DNA of 64,000 bases from Siphonodentalium dalli. Taxonomy: Eukaryota; Mollusca; Scaphopoda; Gadilida; Siphonodentaliidae. Each line of letters begins with the position of its first letter. Position 1 is the stretch's first letter. Of the stretch, positions 23,541-37,005 are shown one piece after another. The stretch covers positions 31,188,987-31,252,986 of the forward strand of contig CP136063.1 of the NCBI GenBank assembly GCA_032622095.1, in the 5' to 3' direction. Made by a program: the position numbers and the translations under genes. The notes beneath the pieces were generated by a model, which worked only from the letters and a program-made list of their open reading frames with translations, was not told where the DNA came from and did not search any database.

Positions 23541-24430
23541 TATAATATTTAAAGTGAATACCAGAATTATATCATGATATGGCCCAAGAACTAAATTTCG
23601 CGACCAACCTGTCACCGAATGTATATTGTTTCTGGTGATAATGAGTTTCTGTTACTGCCAGAATGTATTTCCGCTGGCGAAAAGTGCAGCTAGTCGGTCG
23701 CGACAATATTTGAATATATTTGTCCAGTGTCAGTTCAGAATGCTAGATATCCTCTATTTTGTTCAGCCAAAATAACGGGATGTCGCACTAGGAAATTCAA
23801 GTAAGGTTTTTAAATATATTTTCAGAACAGTGATGTTTGCGATTGTTTATAACTATAAACTAACATGCAAATGTAACATTTAACAGCAGTAATAATATAG
23901 TTCAATGTGTTTATTTCCCATTAAACTGTAAAAACAGTGTTTGAGAGTATAATACATAATATAACAGGCGGGGTATACATTGACATAGATAATATATACA
24001 TAAGTGTTACAAGGTTACAAAACGAAAGTGGATTCTCTCTCCTTTAAGTATTAGTATATAACTTCGACTTACAAGTAATTAACAAACACAAATTTGGAGA
24101 TGACCAATTTTCATTTCATCACGACAGAGTTATTGATAATTTCAATAACAAGCATATTGATCCACTTTATTATTGGATATTGTCAACACATTTTGCTGGT
24201 ATAATCATAATATCAAATACAATTTCTGGTATAATGGGAAAACTTCAGATAACTTATTTTTTCCGACTCCATCGTTTTATACTACACATATGCTGCTTTA
24301 TAAAGAACAGGGAGAGAGACCATATTTTTAGAGTAAATTCATCAATATATAATCACACACGTAAACTTTCTATAATTCAGATTTAACAATGAAATATTTA
24401 CCCCGGGTGAAAAATGAATTTGGTAGGGGT
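23541..24430. other. No gene recognised
   Basis: AT-rich sequence without a supported gene, RNA or repeat; short frames only. Confidence 0.45.
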
Positions 24431-24936
24431 CAGTAGTATTGGCGGCCACTCTGGCCCACCCCCTCGCTGCGGGCAACTCTGGCCCGGACCAGAGTGGCCC
24501 GCAGGATTTGGTTTGGATTGTTTCGCTTTTGTTAAAACAATGCACTGGTAAAGTAGCACAATTTACCAACACATCTATTTTTTTCTCGGTATTATTCTAA
24601 GTTCAATGTGTACAGCGAAGGGGAGCGCCCTTCGCTTACCACACTGGCATTAGAATCCGAGAAAAAAATCGATACATTGGTAAATTGTGCTCTTTTCTGT
24701 CAAAAAATCCTTCGAAGCGCTCACCTTACTTTTTATAATGTAACACAACCTATGGACAGACCCTGGGCGGGCCACTCTGGTCCCACCCCCTCGCTGTGGG
24801 CCACTCTGGTCCGGGCCAGAGTGGCCCGCAGCGAGGTGGGTGGGCCAGAAAAAATCCGAAACAAATCATGCGGGCCACTCTTGCCCGGGCCAGAGTGGCC
24901 CGCAGCGAGGGGGGCAGAGTGGCCGCCAATACTACT
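24431..24936. mobile_element. Foldback element with GGCCACTCTGG hairpins
   Basis: A 506-bp imperfect inverted repeat. The outer ends are CAGTAGTATTGGCGGCCACT and its complement. Both arms contain nested copies of GGGCCACTCTGGCCCGG-type palindromes, and the inner arms meet around TTCTCGG...AGAATCCGAGAA near 24,590-24,665. Both arms also share ACAATTTACCAA. No coding capacity is convincing. It is probably a non-autonomous foldback transposon; no clear target duplication was seen. Confidence 0.6.
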
Positions 24937-25018
24937 TGTGTCACTCCCACTAGTGTATATACGGTATGTTTCTGATCGAAAAGGGGCATTGCATGCAATT
25001 GACTTAATTTATCGATGA

Positions 25019-25623
25019 GGGAGGTATCACCATATATAGTAAGTTTAGTTAAAGGGACACCAGGCCATTCGACGTGGATTCAAACAAAATAAAATAAAGT
25101 TTATAAAAGTCTGTGGAATAAGTATTTCCAAGTATACATGTAACACCAGACATCAGCAATTTATCCAAATAACTCTACATACTCTACAGTTCAGTGCCGA
25201 TAGACTTCTATGTTTGTTTGCACCTCATGAACCACTGCGAATGTGTCAAGTCCCTTTAAAATATTTTGTCATGTAGTCAATGGAGTTATCGCTCCTCCTA
25301 CACACCGTGGACTCCTTATTCGTCCGACTTAAAGTTGTGCTCTGTAAATTATGAGGAGGAATGAATTTGTTAATCGAACCAATTAGGGTAGTGACGCACG
25401 TCCCAAATTAGTTGACAATTAGGAGGGGATCGTTCTGCATTTTATACAGAACGGTTTAATTTTTTTCTCACGCTAGAGACAATTAACACATGGTGATATA
25501 CACCATTGTTTGACGGGGGGGGGGGGTCCACTGTTAAGTGGTCTGTTGCTGGATAGCTATGTTCATTAGAACGATAAATTTATATGCGTTATGTAACACT
25601 TGATGTTTCTTATTCCTTAACAG
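25019..25623. other. No gene recognised; short G-run
   Basis: Unassigned sequence after the foldback element. A run of ten or more G at about 25,516 is the only notable feature. It may include the 3' untranslated part of the retrotransposon relic that follows on the minus strand. Confidence 0.4.
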
Positions 25624-28600
25624 TCAAGACGCCTTATGTGCACTCGGCCGTGTATAGTAAAATTTGGCTATGAATTTTTCGCGTACATGTTGAAGAACAG
25701 AACAACCTAGTAATGAATGGATTTCATCTCCCACTTGTTCGTTACACAGTGTACATAGTCGGTCTCTAATTGGAATTTCGGTGTTACTCCATGATTTAGT
25801 TTCGATCGCCAAGTAATGCTTACGCGTTCTAAAGCGCATTATAGTTTGTGCCTCTGCTGTCGTAAGCTTGAAAATGTAAGTCTCAGTTTCAAACACTTCT
25901 TTAATTTCTCTGTGAAATAGGTATTTATTGGACGATGCCATCGTTCTTCGCCAGTGGTTTATATACATATCTTTGAGTCCTGTTTGTGTCGTTTCTCGAA
26001 ACCAGTTGAGGCTTACTATATTATGATAAAGCCAGACATGCATAAGGCCCATTTCATATAGAGTATTTTTGACGAGACTTAACCAACGGTGGGTGTATTC
26101 ATTTCCAGGCCTGTTAAAATCGTTATATATTGTATGATACAAGACGAATGATAATTTAGATTTAGGTCCACTAACAAGCCTCGCCCAGTAATTTAAAATT
26201 CTATGTTTAATTTTAAACCCAATCGGTAGAAGGCCCAACTCACCATATACACAAATAGTCGGTGTCAAACTTTTTAACTTTAAGATATACTTCCAAAACC
26301 ACAGTTCCGTTTTTTCCCATCTGGTCAATATTTTCCGTACCCCAAATTTCACATCCATATATAAGCACTGGTACCACCGTTTTTTTCATATAATTCAATT
26401 ATGGTAGACAGGCTGAGTTTAAGTTTTCGCGTCTTCCATATGAGGGAAAACATTGATCGCTTCGCTTCCTCGCACCTACGTTTAATTTCGGAGTTAAAAG
26501 ATCCAGATTTGCTGAATATTACGCCTAGATATTTGTATTCCTTTGTCGTTTTAATTATTTTACCATCAAGCTTGAAAATCCTACTATGCTTTCTATTATT
26601 TCCGAAAATGACTACGGCGCTCTTTTCGTTATTAATTTTCATCTTCCAACGGGAACAATACCTTGTATATATATTCATAACTTTTTGTAATTTTTTGTTT
26701 GTTTTAGCAAATAAGACTGTATCGTCTGCATACAGGAGGCAAACTAACTTAACTAGCCCGAACACTGCAGTTTCGCTTAAATCGTAAATTGGATTCCATT
26801 TATTTGGTTTTCGGTCATAAAATTTTCAAGGTCGTTCAATTAGATGGAAAAAGGTATCGGGGATAAATTTTCACCCTGTCTCAAGCCAATATCACAGGGG
26901 AAACTTGGAGAATATTGATTATTATTAGTTACTCTAGATTTAATTCCATCCTAAATATTCATAATTACATTTAGCACTTTTCCTGTTATACCAATATCAA
27001 ATAGTTTGGTCCCGAGTCCGACTCACCACACATTATCGTATGCTTTCGATAAATCTATAAAAGCGCAGTATAAACTGTTATCTTTTTTCTGAGTGAGTTC
27101 AATAAGGCATTTCAAGGTAAACATGTGATCGGCTGTTGAATAATTCTTACGAAAACCAGCTTGGTTCTCGGACAAGAGATGATTTTGTTCTAGAAATATA
27201 TTGATTGGGTTACTGAGAATAGATGTAAATAACTTCGCGATACAGCTTACCAACGTGATAGGTCTATAGTTTTCTGGCAGCATAGAATCCTTAGTTTTGT
27301 AAATCGATTGTATTAGGCCTATACCCCACTCGTCGGGGATAATACCACAATTGAGAATAATGTTAAAATATTTTAAATATATAAATTTCATTTTGTGGAA
27401 TGTCGATTTGATATACTCATTGCGAATAGAGTCTACTCCACTGGCCTTCCCATTTTTAAGGTTTCTAACTGCAAGTTCTATTTCATCAGTTGTAATCTCA
27501 ACGTCTAAACAACAAGTTTTCATCGGCGGGTTGAAGTTGTCAATATCTGGTGTATAAGATCTATTTTGATCACTAAAATATTCATGAAACTGTTTTATTG
27601 AAGGACCTTTTTTTTGTCTTGTTTCATTATCAGCATCCCTTAGAAGTCTCCAATACTCACGCGGCGATTTAGTTTTCATTTTAGAAATGTTTTCACGCAT
27701 ATCATAATCATATACTTTTTTTTCATTTCGCAATGACCGCTTATATTTTCTGCGCGCGTCAATCATACGTTGTCGATTATTTTCATTCGGCTGTTCCCTA
27801 TATGTTTTGCAAGTTTTTCGGTAGGATTTTCTAAATTCAACACTCGAACCTTTATACCACGGTTGGCATCTTCGTTTGCAAGATTGATATTTGGGATTTG
27901 ACATTTTTGTGCCCAGTCTCGCGGCTCCACAATAAAGATTTTTTCAATAAGTTATAAGCGTTCGAGATGTCATCATGTGTTATACAATTTCCATCTATTA
28001 AAGCGTTTTCTAATGATATTAGTTTTTCCATAAGATTGGTAGTTTCTGTTGAGCTAAGGCTATCAACAAAGTACCCTGACCTTTCATCGGTCCACCGGTT
28101 GAAATTTACAATACGCGTCTCGTACCCACGTTCGGTATTTCCCCGCATAAATCCCCTAACTGTTCACGTGATTGGGAAAACCCATTGTCAGTACATTCCG
28201 TGACAATACAAAATGCCAGGGGATTATGTGCGTCGCTGAGAAGTTCATTGTAATCACTCACCATGAAGTCCGCTACAAACTCGAAAGCACCAGGAGTAAA
28301 CAACAAGTAATCAATGACACTCACGTCTTTGCATGTCACGTGTCCCAATCCGCAGTCCCAACCCAGACTCCCGTTGCCAATATAAAGGTCAGCACGCCCA
28401 CACAATTAAATCAAACGGTAACCGTAATTATTTGTACGTTTGTCCTGAGATGCACGCGGAGGATTTTGAATGGGCGTCGACTCATCATTTGTTGCATGAT
28501 CAATCAATTTGGTTGTTCTTGAATTAAAGTCACCAATCATAAGAATATTGTCACAAACTGCCCGTATTACTTCAGCCAGCGACATATAAATAATATCAAA

Positions 28601-28980
28601 ACAGTCGCCGGAACTATATCTAGAGCCTTCCGGGGGATGTAAAAATTGCCTAATACGAGTGACCGTTCGGGTCCAAATTTCAACATAAGCCAGGTGACAT
28701 ATTCACATTTAAATTCCATAATTTTGACTAGGCACATCAACTCGGTTTTAATCAAAACACAAATTCCGCCCGATCTATAACCAGTTACTGATTTTCTGTT
28801 CTGAATGATTACGGTTGTGTACCCTGGGATCTCGACTTTGTCGACATCATCAGTTTTATTACATTCGTGAAACAAAAAAATTTCATAAGAACACACATAA
28901 TCAAAAAATTCAGGATCAATCAGTTTGCTTCTTATACCACACACGTTCAATGACAACAAATTTATGGTTGTCAGCTTCAC
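25624..28980 (-). pseudogene. Second non-LTR retrotransposon, frameshifted relic
   Basis: Minus-strand pieces in domain order. 28,980-28,567: APE endonuclease start (TINLLSLNVCGIRSKL, YRSGGICVLIK). 28,405-27,852: rest of the endonuclease and linker (DYLLFT, LSDAHNPLAF, which carries the D-A-H pair). 27,904-27,023: reverse transcriptase (NYRPITLVSCIAKLF, QAGFRKNYSTADH, FIDLSKAYDNVW). 26,765-26,349: catalytic LLYADDTVLFAK and thumb. 26,358-25,624: C-terminal region ending in CTLCNEQVGDEIHSLLGC, a C-x2-C...H-x4-C motif. At least four frameshifts and a gap between 27,023 and 26,765 disable it. It is clearly different from the 16.7-20.5 kb element. No target duplication was identified. Confidence 0.8.
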
Positions 28981-28989
28981 GTCGCCCCC

Positions 28990-30169
28990 TCCGTCCTATG
29001 CATTCCTCTCCCCAAACATCCCTTCAATATATTAATAGGGTGGGGTTTTTATATTTTCAACATAGAACATACACATATAATTCAATTATAATTATTATTC
29101 ATTTGTAATTCGCTGTACATACATATGTATGTTCCGCTTCCAGAGTGAGTAATGCTTATGTGTATATACCGCACAGCTTCTGATTTATTAGCACAAAACA
29201 AATAATGGTAATCTAATCGTCCTATATAATGATGCAGGCTAGAATATAGGTATACGTGTATGTCATTGGTTTATGGCGCGTTTTCTAATTACTCAATATC
29301 AACTTTGCTTTTCGACTTCAAAAACACCTATTATATAACACGTCGTGCTTGGAAGTTCATCTTCGTGCAAACACTGTATGGCATCACCATTTAAAATTCA
29401 TCATTATAGAATATATATGAAATTTGAAACAATACATATACCGGTATATTTAGGTGTGCGAATACACACTGTTCTATCACATACGCCAGAAACACCAGAA
29501 CTGCACAATGTACAAATTGTGCTGATATAGATCTTTCTTTTTACTCAAAATCCAAACATGTTTGAGAAAATAGTTTGTGAACTCTTCGATCAAGCAACAT
29601 ATAACGTCCGACTGAAACATGCACGTAACACCAGCCATTTGATGTTCAGCGGTTTGAAACAATAATACATAGCTGTAGCTGTGCTGTCGTGTGTTCACCC
29701 TGGTCAAGTGGTCACGCTAATATGCTATTATACTGGTGGCCATGTTGAATTGCTATGATGCGGGTAGAGTAAACTGATTCCGTTACGAAAAAGTACCGTT
29801 ATTTTTCTAAAGTTGTAATTTTCACGGTGATTGGATAACTAGAGCGATTTGATAAAAAAAACATTCAAGAACATATATATTTTTGGAAAATATAATAATA
29901 ACTGCACTGGTGTTTCTAAAACGACGCAAATAGCGAACTTGTTTATAGTCGATTTTCAACTATAATGCAACCATTATTAAAGTCACGGGCGGCATCCTAT
30001 TTATATTGTTCAAATCGCCATCAACAGAATGCAAGCCAACCTACATGTGTATACAGTTCCACTCATATGCCGAACATAATCAGAGCGTAAATAGTGTAGT
30101 GTCGTCAAGACGTACAATGGTATACGTAAATGACATAACAGACCGAAATTCTATTGGTTATTCATACAC
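28990..30169. other. No gene recognised
   Basis: Unassigned AT-rich DNA; some of 28,990-29,050 may belong to the 5' end of the retrotransposon relic. No conserved frame or RNA seen. Confidence 0.45.
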
Positions 30170-30475
30170 AAAGTATATAAACGCTCTTTATTAGTTCCAT
30201 ATCAGTAAAACAGTAACAAATAACGCGTTTTATGTTTACCATATCCCGATTTACACAAAAGCCAGAAAACATAACGTTGTTTGCTTTTGTTTACATAACA
30301 AAGGAGAAAAAAATTGACAATAACATACTGTTTATGTTATATTTCTGATTTGTATAAGAACAAGGTCTGTCTATATCTTACTATTCCGTCTGTTTATGGT
30401 GGTTTTTCAAGGAGATGAATATTTTAATACCATACCCACCGCGAACAATGCCCGTATCTTTAAAAATATTTCGCA
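30170..30475 (+). repeat. Dispersed repeat, copy 2 (also 23,235-23,540)
   Basis: Direct-orientation relative of the 23.2-kb repeat with moderate divergence; see there for the shared blocks. It ends about 165 bp before the piggyBac C-terminal fragment. Confidence 0.6.
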
Positions 30476-30639
30476 ATAGATTTGTTTTTGATTGTTATAA
30501 TTTGATACGCATAATGGATTTTCAGATTATCGGAAACCGCGATTGAGACAAATTAAAAAAAAATAACAGTAATTTTTGTTGACAGCAAAAGTTTGCCCTA
30601 TATAACAGCATCATATAAATTCAACAGGACCCAACCGCA

Positions 30640-31297
30640 TTAACATAGCCGCCCTTACATAGATGAACATTGCAGAGATTGCAACCAAATACAGTTTCTT
30701 TTGAGTTCAGATGAAACCGACATCGGTTCTTGCGTCCCATGTGTGTGGACACGTTCCCGTTTGAGGTTTATGGTGATATATTGAGCGCACATGGCTCTTG
30801 TGCTTTGCGTTTTCTAGAAGAATATCCTGCAATCAGTTGATGAGCCAGTTCAATCCTAAAATCCATATGCGTGAACACCTTCTCAGAATTATGTCTCTTT
30901 GACGTTTCTTTGAACAAGATGAAACTGTTAACTATTGCTGAATTGGAGACAAACCAGAAGATGTATATCCATGCTTTTTTCCCTTCGCGACCGAGGAGAT
31001 ACGTCATCCTCAACTGATCAAGTTTGTCAACACCATTCATGTACTTGTTGTACATGAATATGCTCATCGGCTGAATCACTTCGATAATTGTTTTTCCCTG
31101 GCGCCGATTAGCCATAATATCTGTCGTTGGGTCAGTCGTCGTGCCAAGTGTGAACACTTGTTTCTTGTCCTGCCATACAGTTGCCGTGAGAAATTCGCTA
31201 TCCTGCCTAGTTTTATAGTCACCTCGATTCATTTTCTTTAGTCGCTGTAAATCCTTCAGGAATCCTTTCCTGTTCTGCTTAACTGAGTTGGTCTTGT
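30640..31297 (-). pseudogene. piggyBac-type transposase, C-terminal half (copy 2)
   Basis: The minus strand is open from the insertion point at 31,297 to 30,768 and reads KTNSVKQNRKGFLKDLQRLK, NRGDYKTRQD, VWQDKKQVFTL, RRQGKTIIEVIQP, YNKYMNGVDKLDQLR, then GREGKKAWIYIFWFVSNSAI. These are the last catalytic Asp region (GVDxxDQ) and conserved C-terminal helices of piggyBac transposases. After a stop near 30,768 the Cys-rich C-terminal domain continues in a shifted frame (NRCRF...GCNLCNVHLCKGG, about 30,735-30,640). The N-terminal half is absent. This fragment lies antisense and upstream of ZF2, as copy 1 does for ZF1, and is separated from the ZF2 leader by the 3.1-kb composite insertion. Confidence 0.85.
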
Positions 31298-34200
31298 GGT
31301 TACACTGGTGTAAATAAGGTTCGGAGAGACCTCTAGCGGATGCGGGAGGAATATATAGGAGAGAATAAAATAGACACTGGGCCCTGATTGGTCAATAGCC
31401 TTGTGTGCTTTTTGCATAACAAAACCATCACACCTCTTCCCTATGATTTCCCATAGGTAAGATAGCCATTGGCACAGGAATTAACCCTTTGTAGTGAAGT
31501 TTGAATTTGTTGGTGTGGTCTAAAATATGACAGTATTTTTTTATGCGGATCTGACACTAGTTACGAAAACACAAGATTTAAAGGCGAATTCCCTGCTAGA
31601 CAGATATGATTTTTTTGTGTAAAAAGTTTCCCGAAATGTCAATTTTTCAGATTAAAAAAAAAAATTGGACCCATGGTTCATATAGCCAACAGCATACGCT
31701 AAAACGTTAGCACTGAGGCCTATGGAAAACATTTACACCAGTGTAACCTAAAGGGAAAAATTAGCTTTTTGGCATTTTTGATTCCTGGGAGTCACTTTAA
31801 AGTATTTTAATGCATTTTTCACAGCCTGGTCTTTCAGTCCAATGAATCTCCCATGCATGGTGTGGCTATTCTTGCTGCTGATGTCTTCTTTCACTTACAT
31901 CGGCCAAAAAAATGGTATGATTTTTCATAAAAAATGCCAATTTTTCAAGGTATTTTCAAAATATTTTAAGGTGGTAATTGTCACATGATAATGCAAATTA
32001 CCCATAACATGAGCATGTCAATGACACACACACCAATTGTTATAAGAAGCTAATCTAACAAGTATTTTGGATTTTATAGCCAGTGATATACAGATATATA
32101 TAATAAAAGTGTCTCATTTTCACTGGTGGGTATGGCCATTTGAAGGTTAATAGTACTAAAACTTGGACACATTTAAGAAAATGCTTCAGCATTTCAAAGA
32201 AAGCATATCTTTGTTCAACTAATTCAATATACACCCACATCCAGTTATCTTGGATGACCCTTGTAGACCTGAACATGTCATATTTTAGTCTTCCATGTGC
32301 TGATAAAGTCATGTGCTTGATGCTCAGCTGATCAGATCTGGACTCAATGACCTCACATCACCAGAAGTTCTCTCATGGAAAGGATCTTGTACAGTCTTCC
32401 ATAGCTGATCCAAGTTTGCAACACCAGACCCCAAAAACTGTGTGAAAATGGGGCCTGAATATGACTTGTGGTGGAAAAGTGTGCTTTTTGATGAATAATG
32501 TGTTACAGAGAGTGGGGTTAAATTGTGTGTGATAAATAAAGAACCACAGAAGTGATATTATTTTTGAACACATTTTTTTCATTCATGGGCAATTCTGAAA
32601 AAATGTAGGGTGCTACAATTATTCCGCGAAAAAGTGGGCTATCGCTTTGGGTTACACTGGTGTAAATAAGGTTCGGAGAGACCTCTAGCGGATGCGGGAG
32701 GAATATATAGGAGAGAATAAAATAGACACTGGGCCCTGATTGGTCAATAGCCTTGTGTGCTTTTTGCATAACAAAACCATCACACCTCTTCCCTATGATT
32801 TCCCATAGGTCAGATAGCCATTGGCACAGGAATTAACCCTTTGTAGTGAAGTTTGAATTTGTTGGTGTGGTCTAAAATATGACAGTATTTTTTTATGCGG
32901 ATCTGACACTAGTTACGAAAACACAAGATTTAAAGGCGAATTCCCTGCTAGACAGATATGATTTTTTTGTGTAAAAAGTTTCCCGAAATGTCAATTTTTC
33001 TGATTAAAAAAAAAATTGGACCCATGGTTCATATAGCCAACAGCATACGCTAAAACGTTAGCACTGAGGCCTATGGAAAACATTTACACCAGTGTAACCT
33101 AAAGGGAAAAATTAGCTTTTTGGCATTTTTGATTCCTGGGAGTCACTTTAAAGTATTTTAATGCATTTTTCACAGCCTGGTCTTTCAGTCCAATGAATCT
33201 CCCATGCATGGTGTGGCTATTCTTGCTGCTGATGTCTTCTTTCACTTACATCGGCCAAAAAAATGGTATGATTTTTCATAAAAAATGCCAATTTTTCAAG
33301 GTATTTTCAAAATATTTCAAGGTGGTAATTGTCACATGATAATGCAAATTACCCATAACATGAGCATGTCAATGACACACATACCAATTGTTATAAGAAG
33401 CTAATCTAACAAGTATTTTGGATTTTATAGCCAGTGATATACAGATATATATAATAAAAGTGTCTCATTTTCACTGGTGGGTATGGCCATTTGAAGGTTA
33501 ATAGCACTAAAACTTGGACACATTTAAGAAAATGCTTCAGCATTTCAAAGAGAGCATATCTTTGTTCAACTAATTCAATATACACCCACATCCAGTTATC
33601 TTGGATGACCCTTGCAGACCTGAAAATGTCATATTTTAGTCTTCCATGTGCTGATAAAGTCATGTGTTTGATGCTCAGCTGATCAGATCTGGACTCAATG
33701 ACCTCACATCACCAGAAGTTCTCTCATGGAAAGGATCTTGTACAGTCTTCCATAGCTGATCCAAGTTTGCAACACCAGACCCCAAAAACTGTGTGAAAAT
33801 GGGGCCTGAATATGACTTGTGGTGGAAAAATGTGCTTTTTTGATGAATAATGTGTTACAGGGAGTGGGGTTAAATTGTGTGTGATAAATAAATTCTGAAA
33901 AAATGTAGGGTGTTACAATTATTCCGCGAAAAAGTGGGCTATCGCTTTAGGTTACACTGGTGTAAATACGGTTCGGAGAGACCTCTAGCGGATGCGGGAG
34001 GAATATATAGGAGAGAATAAAATAGACACTGGGCCCTGATTGGTCAATAGCCTTGTGTGCTTTTTGCATAACAAAACCATCACACCTCTTCCCTATGATT
34101 TCCCATAGGTAAGATAGCCATTGGCACAGGAATTAACCCTTTGTAGTGAAGTTTGAATTTGTTGGTGTGGTCTAAAATATGACAGTATTTTTTTATGCGG

Positions 34201-34400
34201 ATCTGACACTAGTTACGAAAACACAAGATTTAAAGGCGAATTCCCTGCTAGACAGATATGATTTTTTTGTGTAAAAAGTTTCCCGAAATGTCAATTTTTC
34301 AGATTAAAAAAAAAAATTGGACCCATGGTTCATATAGCCAACAGCATACGCTAAAACGTTAGCACTGAGGCCTATGGAAAACATTTACACCAGTGTAACC
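31298..34400. mobile_element. A-B-A-B-A composite insertion with perfect 18-bp TIRs and TTGT duplication
   Basis: The boundaries are exact because copy 1 of the duplication keeps the empty site at 346-366. Here TTGT (31,294-31,297) is repeated at 34,401-34,404. The termini are GGTTACACTGGTGTAAAT and its perfect complement. Inside are three near-identical A units of about 450 bp (31,298-31,748; 32,650-33,099; 33,950-34,400), each bearing both 18-bp ends, separated by B units (31,749-32,649; 33,100-33,949; the second lacks about 50 bp). Both B units keep an 85-codon minus-strand frame (32,055-32,312 and 33,406-33,663; LKYD(M/I)FRS, WMWVYIELVEQR, LLTFKWPYPP) of unknown family. Near-identity of the repeats shows recent tandem amplification. 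Confidence 0.85.
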
Positions 34401-34404
34401 TTGT

Positions 34405-34640
34405 ACACTGACGCATGTGTAGGCTATGTAGCCATCTTTCGTCTTGTGAACGGTTCCACTAAACAAAACCACATAATGAGACCCATGTTAATTCGTTCTT
34501 TGTTCGACTTGAAAATCGATCGTGATCCTTCCGTATCAAGAACTAAATAATTTACAGTTACGGTGTGGATTTCGGCTATAATTAGATCAGATTCCCGCTA
34601 CCTTTACCAGATATACATCTGACTAACACAATTCCACACG
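34405..34640 (+). promoter_or_regulatory. Shared upstream/leader region of ZF2
   Basis: Nearly identical to 358-597 upstream of ZF1, including TGTAGGCTATGTAGCCATC and CTAACACAATTCCACACG directly before the ATG. The composite element now lies immediately upstream, so any control DNA further 5' has been displaced by 3.1 kb. Confidence 0.5.
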
Positions 34641-35714
34641 ATGGGAGATGCTAGACTGAATTCTCATGAGACCGACAACGCAGGGAATAAACGGCACCAT
34701 TGTGGCGTGTGTGGGAAATCGTTTACCCAATCGAGCTACTTGGTGGCACATAAGAGAATCCATACCGGAGATAAGCCTTACAGTTGTGATATATGCGGGA
34801 AATCATTTAATCATTCGAGCAACTTGGTGACACATACGAGAATCCACACCGGAGACAAGCCTCACAGTTGTGATATATGCGGGAAATCATTTAATCGATC
34901 GGACCACTTGGCGATACATAAGAGAATCCACACCGGAGATAAACCTTACCGTTGTGATATGTGCGGGAAATCATTTATCCAATCGAGCGCGTTGGTGGTG
35001 CATAAGAGAATCCACACCGGAGATAAACCTTACCATTGTGATATATGCAGGAAATCCTTTAAACGATCGAGCGAATTGGTGGCACATAAGAGAATACACA
35101 CCGGAGATAAGCCTCACAGTTGTGATATATGTGGGAAATCGTTTAATCATTCGAGCAACTTGGTGGCGCATAAGAGAATCCACACCGGAGATAAACCTTA
35201 CCATTGTGATATATGCGGTAAATCATTTAATACATCGAACCGCTTGGTGACACATAGGAGAATCCACACTGGAGATACGCCTTACTGTTGTGATATATGC
35301 GGGAACTCATTTAATACATCGAGCCACTTGGTGACACATAAAATAATCCACACTGGAGATAAGCCTTACGGTTGTGATATATGCGGCAAATCATTTAATT
35401 ATCCAAGCGCCTTGGTGACACACAAGAGAATCCACACCGGGGATAAGCCTCAACGTTGTGATATATGTGGGAAATCATTTAATCATTCGAGCAGCTTAGT
35501 GACACATACGAGAATCCACACAGGAGATAAGCCTTACCGTTGTAATATATGTGGGAAATCATTTAGTCAATCGAGCAACTTGGACAAACATGAGACAATT
35601 CATACTGGAGATAAGCCTTACAGTTGTGGTATATGCGGGAAATCATTCAGTCAATCGATATCTTTGGTGAAACATCAGATAATCCACACAGGAGATAAAA
35701 CCTTACCGTTATGA
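34641..35714 (+). CDS. C2H2 zinc-finger protein, 12 fingers (ZF2)
   Basis: 357 residues: leader MGDARLNSHET, then 12 complete fingers at 28-residue spacing with linker HTGDKPY. It is paralogous to ZF1 through the segmental duplication; the leader and finger 1 (TQSSYLVA) match. ZF2 carries fingers absent from intact ZF1 (NRSDHLAI, NYPSALVT) and only one copy of the IQSSALVV-KRSSELV pair, so fingers have been gained and lost since the split. The frame ends DKTLPL-stop because of a one-base gain in an A-run near 35,697; the finger pattern continues beyond it in another frame. No effector domain. Expected to be a nuclear nucleic-acid-binding protein; target unknown. Confidence 0.87.
   Translation: MGDARLNSHETDNAGNKRHHCGVCGKSFTQSSYLVAHKRIHTGDKPYSCDICGKSFNHSSNLVTHTRIHTGDKPHSCDICGKSFNRSDHLAIHKRIHTGDKPYRCDMCGKSFIQSSALVVHKRIHTGDKPYHCDICRKSFKRSSELVAHKRIHTGDKPHSCDICGKSFNHSSNLVAHKRIHTGDKPYHCDICGKSFNTSNRLVTHRRIHTGDTPYCCDICGNSFNTSSHLVTHKIIHTGDKPYGCDICGKSFNYPSALVTHKRIHTGDKPQRCDICGKSFNHSSSLVTHTRIHTGDKPYRCNICGKSFSQSSNLDKHETIHTGDKPYSCGICGKSFSQSISLVKHQIIHTGDKTLPL

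Positions 35715-37005
<1,291 letters not shown>

Noticed and set aside
31298-34400. Reading the A units as LTRs of a retrotransposon
   Set aside because: A units begin GG and end CC with perfect 18-bp inverted termini; no primer-binding site, polypurine tract, gag or pol was seen. Kept only as an alternative in the finding.
34870-35250. Alternative-frame protein with repeated AGNHLI..R..W motifs in the zinc-finger arrays (also 2,513, 54,448, 62,969)
   Set aside because: A shadow of the finger repeat in another frame; it appears wherever fingers occur and has no start or leader conservation.
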